DNA of 64,000 nt, taken from assembly GCF_014648515.1 (NCBI RefSeq), contig NZ_BMRG01000004.1:234886-298885 (forward strand), written 5' to 3'. This document shows positions 7,780 to 15,517 of the stretch, in pieces; position 1 is the stretch's first letter; each line of letters begins with the position of its first letter. The notes under the pieces were generated by a model. The model saw only the letters and a program-made list of their open reading frames with translations. It was not told where the DNA came from and searched no databases. This DNA is from Saccharothrix coeruleofusca. GTDB lineage: Bacteria; Actinomycetota; Actinomycetes; Mycobacteriales; Pseudonocardiaceae. The position numbers and the translations under genes are program-made.

Positions 7780-9819
7780 TCAGCCGACCGGGCTGTGGGA
7801 GGGCATCCCGGTGACCGGGCGGCCGGTGGCGTCGGCGATGGCCGCGGCGATGGCCGCCGCCGCCGGGGGGAAGGCGAGTTCGCCCGCGCCGCCCAAAGGC
7901 GCGTCGGAGGGGACGATGAGGACGTCGATGTCGGGTGCCCGGTCGATGCGCGCCCAGGTGTAGTCGCGGAAGGACGATTCGACGACTCGGCCTTCGCGGA
8001 CGGTGATCTGGGCGCCCAGGACGGTGGAGACGGCGTCCATGACGCAGCCCTCGACCTGGGCGCGCAGGCCGGAGGGGTGCAGTGCGCGGCCGACGTCGAC
8101 GGCGGCGGTGACGCGGCGGACGCGGGGCTGGTCGGCGCGGGCGTCGACCTCGGCGATGACGGCGATGGCGGAGCCGTACTCGGCGTGGCAGGCGACGCCG
8201 AGGGTGTGGCCGTGGCGGGGACGGCGGTGGTGCTCGCCTGCGGTGTCGAGGACGCGCAGCAGCCGGGGCTGCTGGGTCAGCAGGCGTTTGCGCAGTTCGA
8301 CCTGGTCCCAGCCGCCGAGGGTGGCCAGTGCGCTGAGGAAGACCTCCTCGGCGTAGGCGAGGTGGCCTGCGTAGACGGAGCGCCAGAAGCCGGTGCGCAG
8401 CGGTGCGGGTTTGATGACGACCGTGGGCGTGCCGGGCACGGAGTAGGAGAAGTGGTCGCCGTTGACCAGGACGAGTGAGGGGTCGGTGGGCAGGGGCAGG
8501 ACGGTCAGCGGCCAGGTGGCGATGTCGTGGGAGCGCCAGGTGGGCAGGCCGGTGGCGTCGGTGGTGGCTTGCAGGCGGTGCACCGACATGGGGCGGTAGG
8601 AGTCGTGGCGGGTGTCGTCGTCGCGGGTCCAGAGGACCCTGACGGGTGCGCCGGTGTGGCGGGAGCACAGGGCGGCTTCGGCGATGTAGTCGAAGTCGAA
8701 GCGCCTGCCGAAGGCGCCGCCGGTGAGGGTGGGTTCGACGCGGACGGTGTCGGTGGGCACGCCGAGGAACCGGGCGAGGGTGACGCGCAGGTTGCCGGGG
8801 TCCTGGGTGGGGACCCACGCGGTGGCGCCGTCGGGTCGGACGTGGACGGTGGCGTTCATGGGTTCCATGGGGGCGTGGGCGAGCAGGGGCAGGGAGTAGG
8901 TCGCCCGCAGTGCGACGGGGGAGGGGGCGGTGGGGGCGGGGGGCAGGGCGGCGGTGAGGTCGGTGAGCCAGGCGCGGCTGTCGGCGGTGGGGGTGCCGCC
9001 GGTCCAGGTGCACTTCAGCGCGGCGCGGGCGGCCAGCGCGGCGGCGGTGGAGCGGGCGATGACGGCGACGCCGCCCTGGGACCCGGTGTCGGGGTCCAGG
9101 CGCAGCACGTCGACCACGTCGGGCAGGGCGCGGGCGGCGGTGTCGTCGACGGTGTCGAGGCGGGCGCCGATCCAGGGTGGTCGGGCGACGACGGCGACGA
9201 GGGTGCCGGGCGGTGCGGTGTCGATGCCGTAGCGGGCGCGGCCGGTGACGATGTCGCGGGCGTCCACGCGGTGGGCGTGGCGGCCCAGGACGCGCCACTG
9301 GTCCTCGGGGGTGAGGGTGACCGGGACGGTGGTGGGGTCGAGTGCGGCGGCGTCGTCGACGAGTGCGGAGTAGGGGAGTTTGCCCTTGCGGCGGTGGTGG
9401 ACGACGCCGTCGCGGGCGGTGCACTCGTCGACGGGCACGCGCCAGCGCTGGGCGGCGGCGGTGAGCAGCAGGCAGCGGGCGGTGGCCGCGGCGCGGCGCA
9501 TGGGGTCGGCGAGCTGGGGGACGGAGGTGGAGCCGCCGACGGTTTGGATGCCGTAGCGGGCGGTGTCGCCGGGGGCCTGCTCGACGCGCACGGAGTGCAG
9601 GGGGACGGCGAGTTCCTCGGCGATGAGCATGGTGACCACGGTGCGCACGCCTTGTCCGCTGTCGGGGCGGGGGATGGTGGCGGTGACGCGGCCTTGGCGG
9701 TCGACGCTGACGAAGACGTTGGGGGTCAGGCCGGTGGGGGAGGCCAGGGCGGGGACGGGCAGCGCGACGGAGAGGGCACCCAGTCCGGCGGCGGCGAGGA
9801 AGCCGCGGCGGCCGATCAC
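7780..9819 (-). CDS. Molybdopterin-binding large subunit, isoquinoline/aldehyde oxidoreductase type
   Basis: The start is GTG 9819, which overlaps the stop of the 2Fe-2S subunit gene by four bases (GTGA); the frame upstream is only a shadow of that gene. The 679-aa product begins with [18 protein letters not shown], a Tat signal, so the folded holoenzyme is likely exported or membrane-attached. Mo-cofactor contacts include [12 protein letters not shown] near residue 370 and the active-site glutamate in [10 protein letters not shown] near 640. The single-chain form without a FAD domain matches IorB-like hydroxylases, which hydroxylate N-heterocycles or aldehydes with water and pass electrons through the small subunit. 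No maturation gene is adjacent. Confidence 0.9.
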   Translation of the reverse strand: MIGRRGFLAAAGLGALSVALPVPALASPTGLTPNVFVSVDRQGRVTATIPRPDSGQGVRTVVTMLIAEELAVPLHSVRVEQAPGDTARYGIQTVGGSTSVPQLADPMRRAAATARCLLLTAAAQRWRVPVDECTARDGVVHHRRKGKLPYSALVDDAAALDPTTVPVTLTPEDQWRVLGRHAHRVDARDIVTGRARYGIDTAPPGTLVAVVARPPWIGARLDTVDDTAARALPDVVDVLRLDPDTGSQGGVAVIARSTAAALAARAALKCTWTGGTPTADSRAWLTDLTAALPPAPTAPSPVALRATYSLPLLAHAPMEPMNATVHVRPDGATAWVPTQDPGNLRVTLARFLGVPTDTVRVEPTLTGGAFGRRFDFDYIAEAALCSRHTGAPVRVLWTRDDDTRHDSYRPMSVHRLQATTDATGLPTWRSHDIATWPLTVLPLPTDPSLVLVNGDHFSYSVPGTPTVVIKPAPLRTGFWRSVYAGHLAYAEEVFLSALATLGGWDQVELRKRLLTQQPRLLRVLDTAGEHHRRPRHGHTLGVACHAEYGSAIAVIAEVDARADQPRVRRVTAAVDVGRALHPSGLRAQVEGCVMDAVSTVLGAQITVREGRVVESSFRDYTWARIDRAPDIDVLIVPSDAPLGGAGELAFPPAAAAIAAAIADATGRPVTGMPSHSPVG

Positions 9820-10289
9820 GACTGGGCCTTGCGGGTGTACTGGGCGGCCAGGCGGACGGCGGCGCGGATGCGGGAGTAGGTGCCGCAGCGGCAGACGTTG
9901 TCGCGCAGGGCGCGGTCGATGTCGTCGTCGTCGGGGTCGGGGTTGGCGGCCAGCAGTGCGACGGTGCTCATGATCTGGCCGGGTTGGCAGTAGCCGCACT
10001 GGGCGACGTCGAGCTCGATCCAGGCGCGCTGCACGGGGTGGTCGCCGTGCTCGGAGAGGCCTTCGACGGTGGTGATGTCGTGCTCGCCCGCTTCGGCGAG
10101 CGGGGTGACGCAGGGGCGGGCGGCCTGTCCGTCCACGATGGAGGTGCAGGCTCCGCAGGCGCCGATGCCGCAGCCGTACTTGGGGCCGGTGAGGCCGAGT
10201 TGTTCGCGGAGCACCCACAGCAGGGGGGTGTCGCGTGGTGCTCGGACTTGGTGGTGTTTCCCGTTGACCTGGAGCCGGAACTGGTCCAC
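9816..10289 (-). CDS. 2Fe-2S small subunit of molybdo-hydroxylase
   Basis: This 157-aa protein has the plant-type [2Fe-2S] domain first ([12 protein letters not shown], residues about 38-50, with a fourth cysteine near 59). The helical second [2Fe-2S] domain follows (CGYCQPGQ near 98 and CRCGTYSRI near 137). It is the electron-transfer partner of the large subunit, like IorA/CoxS. It is first in the operon and its stop overlaps the next start. It has no signal of its own and would be carried out by the Tat signal of the large subunit. The upstream region carries a dense ACTGCCA operator array, so expression is probably strongly controlled. Confidence 0.93.
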   Translation of the reverse strand: MDQFRLQVNGKHHQVRAPRDTPLLWVLREQLGLTGPKYGCGIGACGACTSIVDGQAARPCVTPLAEAGEHDITTVEGLSEHGDHPVQRAWIELDVAQCGYCQPGQIMSTVALLAANPDPDDDDIDRALRDNVCRCGTYSRIRAAVRLAAQYTRKAQS

Positions 10290-10310
10290 GCCTGCCTCCT
10301 GATTGCACGT

Positions 10311-10368
10311 ACTGCCATCTTGGCAGTCACTGCCACATTACAGATCTCCTGGCAGTCACTGCCAGGAG
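10311..10368. promoter_or_regulatory. ACTGCCA inverted-repeat operator array
   Basis: Three elements precede the molybdo-hydroxylase operon. ACTGCCA is at 10311-10317. A perfect 7-bp-arm palindrome (TGGCAGT-C-ACTGCCA) is at 10321-10335. A perfect 11-bp-arm palindrome (CTCCTGGCAGT-C-ACTGCCAGGAG) is at 10346-10368. The spacing (about 25 bp between dyads) suggests two or more dimers on one face of DNA. The cognate regulator is not adjacent. Confidence 0.8.
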
Positions 10369-10432
10369 TGGTGGAACATGGCGGCGTCGGAAGGCACGAG
10401 TGCCCGAAGGGGCGGTCTCAGCGCGGTGAGGT

Positions 10433-10464
10433 GCTCGGGGCCCCGCCGCGGCGGGGCCCCGAGC
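10433..10464. terminator. 32-bp perfect palindrome, GH25 terminator
   Basis: GCTCGGGGCCCCGCCG at 10433-10448 is followed directly by its exact reverse complement at 10449-10464, just after (on the minus strand) the GH25 stop at 10468. It would form a very stable hairpin and probably ends the GH25 transcript. Confidence 0.75.
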
Positions 10465-10467
10465 CGG

Positions 10468-11496
10468 TCAGCTCCCCTCGGCCTGGCCGGTGCTCCCGCT
10501 GGTGCGGTCGGTGAGCAGTTCGGCCAGCGCGTCGCGGATCTGCGGCGGCAGTTGCCGGTAGACCACCTCGGCGATCCGGCGGGCGTTGGCGGCCGGGGCG
10601 TCGCTTCCCTGCGCGGCAGCCGCCGCGGTGGACACCTCGTTCGAGGCCCGCAGCGCCGCCAGCAGGTTGGTCTCGTCCTCGGTCAGGTCCCCGGCGTGCG
10701 CGTCGAGCTTGACCTCGACCCGGCGCGAGGTGGCCTCGGCGCTCTGCGCGCTCCACATGCCCTGGATGGTGTTGTTGACGATCGAGCGGTCGGGTTGGCC
10801 GTCTCCGTCGGTGTCGTAGCGGCGCTGCTCCATCTCGTCGAGCACGGCCTTGGCGATCTCCTGCGCGCTGGGCAAGATGTCTCCTTCCAGAAGCGCGGCC
10901 AGCTGTTCGCGCGTGCCGCGGTAGGCGTTGCCGTCGATGCGGCCGTTGGGGTAGTTGGCCACGGCCAGGCTGCTGGTGAACTGGGCGATCTCGGTGTGCA
11001 GGCCACCGAAGCTGGGCCAGTACTCCGGGCCGAGGGCGAACTGCTCCTTGCGGCGCACCACGTTGTCGGGGTAGAGCGAGTGCCACAGCGGTGGCAGGCC
11101 GGACAGGTTGGGCGAGCCCATGCGCCCCTGCCAGTACCAGCGCGGGATGTAGATCAGCGGGGAGGCGTAGCCCGCCCGCCGCAGTTCGTCCACCAGCGCC
11201 CGGATCGAGGCCAGCGTGCCCGCGCCGTCCTCGATGTCGAGGATCACGGGGGTGTCGGTGGAGACCATGGCCCGGATGTTGGCCAGTTGGCTGCCCACGT
11301 CCGAGCCCCGCATGTAGTGGTAGGCCGCGACCAGCATCCCCGCCGACCGCGCGCGGCCCAGCTGGTCGTGGTAGTTCGGGGACCGCCAGGTGGCGCCCTC
11401 GGTGGCCTTGATGATGGCGAACTCGATGCCCTCCCGCCGTGCGGCGGCGAAGTCGAAGCCCGGCTGGTAGGCGGAGACGTCGACGCCGTAGATCAC
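10468..11496 (-). CDS. GH25-family muramidase (lysozyme) with C-terminal extension
   Basis: The 342-aa product starts MIYGVDVSAYQPG, placing the family's first acidic residue at Asp6. The catalytic DxE pair is in VILDIED (Asp87, Glu89). The catalytic barrel covers about residues 1-195. These enzymes hydrolyse the beta-1,4 MurNAc-GlcNAc bond of peptidoglycan. The remaining 150 residues are not catalytic; they include an EF-hand-like DTDGDGQPD loop and two helical stretches ending in a Gly/Ser tail. There is no signal peptide, which is common for phage endolysins but odd for a host autolysin. No phage genes are adjacent. It might be released by holin-like or contractile-system routes. Confidence 0.85.
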   Translation of the reverse strand: MIYGVDVSAYQPGFDFAAARREGIEFAIIKATEGATWRSPNYHDQLGRARSAGMLVAAYHYMRGSDVGSQLANIRAMVSTDTPVILDIEDGAGTLASIRALVDELRRAGYASPLIYIPRWYWQGRMGSPNLSGLPPLWHSLYPDNVVRRKEQFALGPEYWPSFGGLHTEIAQFTSSLAVANYPNGRIDGNAYRGTREQLAALLEGDILPSAQEIAKAVLDEMEQRRYDTDGDGQPDRSIVNNTIQGMWSAQSAEATSRRVEVKLDAHAGDLTEDETNLLAALRASNEVSTAAAAAQGSDAPAANARRIAEVVYRQLPPQIRDALAELLTDRTSGSTGQAEGS

Positions 11497-12364
11497 GGGC
11501 GACCTCCTGGAGTAGTAGTTGCGGTGCCGTTCGGTCCACTGCGTGATACGTGTGCTGGTGGCGATCGGATCACCCGAATCCCGGGCAAGTGATGCCGCCG
11601 CCTGCGCATCGGGAGGTCGCCGGGGACCGGCCTGCTCGGCAGGCGGCCCCCCACCACGTGAAAAGGACCGCGCGAGGCCGCGGTGACGACCGCGGTGGTA
11701 CGCGCGAGCCCTTGCCCCCGGTGGCGCGAATTCCCCCGTGACCTGGAAAACCCCGGGAAGTCCCGGTGTGCCCGATGTGCCACTTGTCCCTGCGGTGGTG
11801 GTCCGGTTGCCAAGTCGTTTCCCAGATTCATGGATCGGTGGGTGTGTGTCAAAGCATTACCCGGTAGTAGTGCGACTTACCACTCGATTGCGCTACTTAG
11901 GGGTTGCCGATGGCGACATCGGCAGCAGGGGCGGGGGTCCGATCGCACACCGCGAGCGGACAGCGGCACCCGACTGACCGACGCCGACCACCGGGCCGCC
12001 TTCGGCGCCGCAGGCGTGCCCGACCGACCACGACCGCGGCACGGACCGGGCACAGGGACGCCTCCGGGTGGTCTGCGAATGGTGTCGCCTACTAGTAGAG
12101 CGCGTTCCCGGTCCCCGTTCGCCCGGTTTCGCACATGACGTGGCCGGCGATTCCGCCGATGACGCGAAATGCGGCCAGCGGGCCGCTGCGGTCGATATGA
12201 GGACTGTTCACAGTGGCGTCCCCCTCGGATGGTCCCCTCCGTGCGGGCGGTTCCGCCTCATCGGAATGCGACCGGCTATTTCATGGGAGGTCCGTCGTCT
12301 GCCGCTGGTCACGATGCGGATCGCGACTGAAGTGGATAATATTTCCACTTGCTACTCTGGCCCC
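11497..12364. other. 868-base intergenic region without a convincing gene
   Basis: Open frames here are short, overlap on both strands and have no consistent third-position G/C bias or recognisable domain. The stretch contains sequences resembling the 15-mer of the dispersed repeat (GAGTAGTAGTTGCGG at 11510-11524, and CGGTAGTAGTGCGAC near 11861). It also holds the TetR operator near its right end. It probably carries promoters for GH25 (leftward) and the TetR gene (rightward), with possible eroded sequence between. Confidence 0.5.
12330..12350. promoter_or_regulatory. TetR operator overlapping the regulator's promoter
   Basis: AAGTGGA (12330-12336), a seven-base TAATATT spacer and TCCACTT (12344-12350) form a perfect inverted repeat ending 14 bases before ATG 12365. 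The AT spacer includes a plausible -10 (TAATAT), so binding would block transcription of the regulator itself. Confidence 0.8.
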
Positions 12365-12979
12365 ATGCCGGACCGTCGGCCGATGCGCGTGGACGCCGCG
12401 CGCAACCGCGACCGGGTGCTGTCCGCCGCGCGCGAAGCGGTGGCGCGCGGTGACACCTCGTTGCAGCTCAACGAACTGGCCCGACGGGCGGGCGTGGGCG
12501 TGGGCACCGTCTACCGCAACTTCCCCACCCGCCAGGCGCTGCTGGAGGCGCTGTCGGAGGACCGGCTGCTGGCCCTGCTGGCCGAGGCGAGTGCGGCACT
12601 GGCCGAAGCCGACCCGAGTTCCGGGCTGCGACGGCTGCTGCGCGCGGTGCTGGACGTGCTGCTCGCCGACGAGGCCTTCGCCGAGGTGCTGGCCATCCGG
12701 CAGGAAGCCCGCAGCGCCGCGGCCGGGCTCAAGACCCGTTTCGACCGCGCCGCCGAGGACCTGATCACCCGTGCTCGCGAGGCGGGGGCGCTGCGGGCGG
12801 ACGTGGACGCGGAGGACCTGCGGCTGATGGTGTGCGGGGTGGTGCACGCCGCGCGCAACAACGGCGGCGACACCGACTCCGCCGCCGAGCGCTACCTGGC
12901 CGTTCTGATGGCCGGGCTGCGCCCTGACCCACGGTCAGCCGTACCCCGTTGCGGCACTCGGTCCCTTCCGCCGGAGTGA
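12365..12979 (+). CDS. TetR-family transcriptional regulator
   Basis: ATG 12365 starts a 204-aa protein with an N-terminal helix-turn-helix at residues 15-60 (AAREAVARGDTSLQLNELAR, VGVGTVYRNFPTRQALLEAL). A helical C-terminal ligand domain resembling the SbtR type follows. TetR proteins repress until a small ligand binds. A perfect dyad overlaps its own promoter, so autoregulation is likely. The only close downstream gene is the CBM2-Cip1-like protein 60 bases further, which has its own operator. No divergent target is visible. Confidence 0.92.
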   Translation: MPDRRPMRVDAARNRDRVLSAAREAVARGDTSLQLNELARRAGVGVGTVYRNFPTRQALLEALSEDRLLALLAEASAALAEADPSSGLRRLLRAVLDVLLADEAFAEVLAIRQEARSAAAGLKTRFDRAAEDLITRAREAGALRADVDAEDLRLMVCGVVHAARNNGGDTDSAAERYLAVLMAGLRPDPRSAVPRCGTRSLPPE

Positions 12980-13001
12980 ACGGCTCATTACGGTCAGTGT
13001 C

Positions 13002-13015
13002 TGGGAGCGTTCCCA
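13002..13015. promoter_or_regulatory. CebR-type operator
   Basis: TGGGAGCGTTCCCA differs at one position from the 14-bp cellobiose-repressor box TGGGAGCGCTCCCA described for Streptomyces CebR. It ends 24 bases before the start of the CBM2-Cip1-like gene, a position that fits repression until cello-oligosaccharides are present. Confidence 0.8.
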
Positions 13016-13039
13016 GAACTCGACAACAAAGGAGTCGTC

Positions 13040-14173
13040 GTGCGAAGCCTGCTGCGATGGGCCGCCCTGCTGGCGGCCGGGATCTCGACCGCGGGGTTGG
13101 TGGTGGTGGGCGGGAACGGAGCCGCGGTCGCCGTGCCCGCCTGCACCGTGGACTACGTGCCCAACCAGTGGTCCGACGGGTTCACCGCCGACGTCACCGT
13201 CACCAACCGCGCCGCCCCGGTCAGCCAGTGGGAGCTGAGCTGGACTTTCCCCGGAAACCAGGCGGTGATCTCGGGGTGGGGCGCCGAGGTGCGGCAGACC
13301 GGCGCGAAGGTGGTCGCCACCAGCCTCGCCTGGAACGGCTCGCTGGCCACCGGCGCCAGCGCCCGGTTCGGCTTCCAGGCCGGCTACCAGGGCGCCAACG
13401 ATGCCCCGGTCGACTTCGCCTTCAACGGTGTCTCCTGCAACGAGGACGCGCCCACGACGACGACCACTACTACCACCACTACGACCGGGAACCTGCCGGT
13501 CGACTGCACCACGGCGACCGTCTGCGACGATTTCGAGGCGCACTCCGGGAGCACTCCCGGAGCGCCGTGGACAGTCGGCGCGGCCAACTGCACCGGCACC
13601 GGCCGGGTTTCCGTCGACAGCTCCGTGGCCCACAGCGGCTCCAAGTCGGTGCGCGTGGACGGCAAGGCCGGGTACTGCAACCACATCTTCTTCGGCGCGC
13701 CGCTGAGCGGCAGCGTGGTCCACGGCCGCTTCTACGTCCGGCACACCACGGCCCTGCCCGCCGCGCACGTGACGTTCCTGGCCATGAAGGACACCTCGGA
13801 CAACAACCGCGACCTGCGCATGGGCGGGCAGGGCACGAAGCTGCAGTGGAACCGCGAGTCCGACGACGCCACCCTGCCCGAGCAGAGCCCGCAGGGCTTG
13901 GCCCAGAGCCCTCCGCTGCCCACCGGCGAGTGGAACTGCGTGCGCTTCAGCCTCGACAACGGCAAGCTGACCACCTACCTGGGACAGCAGGAGATCGCGG
14001 GCCTGAAGGTCGACGGCGTGCCCACGCCCGACATCGACCGGCAGTGGCTGAACAGGCAGGGGTGGCGGCCGACGGTGACCGACATCCGGCTGGGCTGGGA
14101 GAGCTACGGCGACGGCAGCGACACCCTGTGGTACGACGACGTGGCCTTCGGCCCCTCGCCGATCGCCTGCTGA
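13040..14173 (+). CDS. Secreted CBM2 plus Cip1-like carbohydrate-active protein
   Basis: GTG 13040 has an AAAGGAG site five bases upstream. The 377-aa product carries a Sec signal peptide (cleavage near residue 32, AVAVPA). A family 2 cellulose-binding module follows at about 33-133, with NQWSDGFTADVTVTN and conserved tryptophans in QWELSWTFPG and SLAWNG. An 11-threonine linker comes near residue 140. The C-terminal domain (about 155-377) contains YCNHIFFG, NRESDDATLP and LPTGEWNC, which I recall from fungal cellulose-induced protein Cip1 and its bacterial homologues. Cip1 accompanies cellulases; its enzymatic activity is uncertain (lyase-like fold). The CebR-type box upstream supports a role in cellulose use. 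Confidence 0.82.
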   Translation: MRSLLRWAALLAAGISTAGLVVVGGNGAAVAVPACTVDYVPNQWSDGFTADVTVTNRAAPVSQWELSWTFPGNQAVISGWGAEVRQTGAKVVATSLAWNGSLATGASARFGFQAGYQGANDAPVDFAFNGVSCNEDAPTTTTTTTTTTTGNLPVDCTTATVCDDFEAHSGSTPGAPWTVGAANCTGTGRVSVDSSVAHSGSKSVRVDGKAGYCNHIFFGAPLSGSVVHGRFYVRHTTALPAAHVTFLAMKDTSDNNRDLRMGGQGTKLQWNRESDDATLPEQSPQGLAQSPPLPTGEWNCVRFSLDNGKLTTYLGQQEIAGLKVDGVPTPDIDRQWLNRQGWRPTVTDIRLGWESYGDGSDTLWYDDVAFGPSPIAC

Positions 14174-14184
14174 GGTGCGCGCAC

Positions 14185-14222
14185 GCCTCCGGGCGCCGTG
14201 GGGGGAGACGGCGTCCGGAGGC
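14185..14222 (+). terminator. Hairpin terminator after the CBM2-Cip1 gene
   Basis: GCCTCCGGGCGCCGT (14185-14199) pairs with ACGGCGTCCGGAGGC (14208-14222) with one G-U pair and an eight-base loop, starting 11 bases after the stop. Confidence 0.8.
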
Positions 14223-14485
14223 TGGTCGAAGGGGTCGGCGCGGCGGTCGCCTCTCGGCGAGTGGCACGACGCGGCTCCAGCCGAACGGTATTCCGCGAAG
14301 GCGTTAGGTGAGGCCCGGGGACACGGACCGCACCGACCGCTCCGTACAACGGCGCGCGCCCGCCCGGTGTTTCCGGTGTGGGTGTGCCCTGCGTCTCACC
14401 GTATAGTGTGATTATTCCTATAGCTTCAGTGTTGACCAAAACAAACAGTCATCAACGCCGAAGCCCCGAGCAGGGCGCAGAAGGA
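14223..14485. other. Intergenic spacer with an AT-rich island
   Basis: Between the terminator and the end of the leftward MarR-like gene there is no supportable gene. The right half (about 14400-14455) is unusually AT-rich for this genome and contains TTCAGTGTTGAC at 14425-14436. The same 12-mer occurs at 7583-7594, also between convergent genes. Confidence 0.5.
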
Positions 14486-14920
14486 TCAGTGGGCCAACAC
14501 CGCGAGTTCCGCGTTGGCGCGTTGGATGACCAAAGCGAGGACGCGACCTGCCGCGGCCAGGTCCTCGACGGGCATCCCTTCCCAGATGCGGGCGGAGATG
14601 GGGGCGACCTCCGCGTTGACGGCGGCCAGCAGTTCGCGCCCTTCGTCCGTCGGTCGGAGGTGCGCGCCGTCGACGACGAGCAGCCGCTTGGCGAGCAGTT
14701 CGTCGATGGTGGCGCGGATGCCCGCCGGATCGGCCTTGAGGAAGTCCCGGACCAGGTCGACCACCTCGTCCGGCGTTCGCGGGGCGTTGACGGTGGCGGT
14801 GCGCAGGGCGATCTGCTGCTGGAACGTGATGCCGTGCCGGGCCAGGACGTGCTCCAGGACGCCGCGGGCGGCGTAGTGGGCCAAGCCGAGCAGGCGGGAG
14901 TCGACGGCGGGGGTGGTCAT
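14486..14920 (-). CDS. MarR-like winged-helix protein
   Basis: The 144-aa product has a winged-helix core: FQQQIALRTATV, DEVVDLVRDFLKADPAGIRATIDELLAKRLLVVDG, LRPTDEGRELLAA. It resembles MarR proteins in helix order but lacks the usual strongly basic recognition helix, so it may be a dimer partner or accessory to the MarR encoded just upstream. Its ATG overlaps the stop of that gene (ATGA, 14917-14920), indicating coupled translation. The N-terminal helix LLGLAHYAARGVLEHVLARH matches MarR dimerisation helices. Confidence 0.75.
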   Translation of the reverse strand: MTTPAVDSRLLGLAHYAARGVLEHVLARHGITFQQQIALRTATVNAPRTPDEVVDLVRDFLKADPAGIRATIDELLAKRLLVVDGAHLRPTDEGRELLAAVNAEVAPISARIWEGMPVEDLAAAGRVLALVIQRANAELAVLAH

Positions 14921-15411
14921 GGGTTCCTCCTTCGAGGGCTGTCGTTGGGCGCGAGTGGGGCGAGGGGTGTGTCGAGCAGGGTCGTCAGCTCCTGGGTGAA
15001 CGCGCGCGTCCGAGGGGCGTCGAGGCCGCCGAGCGGTGCCAGCAGCCGCTGGAGCAGTTCCTGGACCACCGCGATGGCCTGTCGCGTGACCGCCTGGCCC
15101 TGTTCGGTGAGGGCGAGTTGCACGGCGCGCGGGTCGTGGGGGTCTCGGCTGCGCTCGACCAGACCGGCCGACTCCAGGGCGCGCGCCAGCTTCGAGACGT
15201 AGAGCGCCTCCAGGCCGGTGTGGTCGGCGAGTCGGCGTTGGCTGGGGCGTTCGCCCGTGCGCTGCACGTCATACAGCGCTGTGACCAGCGCATACTGCGC
15301 GTGGGTGAGGCCCAGTGGAGCTACCGCGCGGTCGACCGCGACGCGCCACTTGTTGGCCAGCAGCCACACCAGGTAACCGGGTGTGGGGGCCGGTGAGTCC
15401 TCGTCGTCCAT
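14917..15411 (-). CDS. MarR-family transcriptional regulator
   Basis: The 164-aa product is a standard MarR: helix 1 LVWLLANKWRVAVDRAVAPL, the DNA-binding part ERPSQRRLADHTGLEALYVSKL (recognition helix EALYVSKLARAL), then wing VERSRDPHDPRAVQLALTEQG. The wing's DPxDxRA pattern is a MarR hallmark. The gene starts 13 bases from a perfect palindrome at 15425-15443, so autoregulation is likely. It is the first gene of a two-gene operon with the MarR-like gene. Confidence 0.92.
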   Translation of the reverse strand: MDDEDSPAPTPGYLVWLLANKWRVAVDRAVAPLGLTHAQYALVTALYDVQRTGERPSQRRLADHTGLEALYVSKLARALESAGLVERSRDPHDPRAVQLALTEQGQAVTRQAIAVVQELLQRLLAPLGGLDAPRTRAFTQELTTLLDTPLAPLAPNDSPRRRNP

Positions 15412-15424
15412 GAGATTTAGAGTA

Positions 15425-15443
15425 CATGTACATTATGTACATG
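15425..15443. promoter_or_regulatory. MarR operator
   Basis: CATGTACAT (15425-15433), one base, and ATGTACATG (15435-15443) give a perfect 9-bp-arm dyad, AT-rich against its surroundings and just upstream of the MarR start at 15411. Confidence 0.85.
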
Positions 15444-15517
15444 GCTACTGATTAGCGGACGCCACCGGCCCGGTCCCTCCGAGGGCGCGCTCGTCTGGTG
15501 CGAGCGGCATCACCGTG

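Noticed and set aside
11683-12138. Open frames in the gap between GH25 and TetR
   Set aside because: They are short and overlapping in several frames, without a ribosome site, domain or consistent third-position bias.
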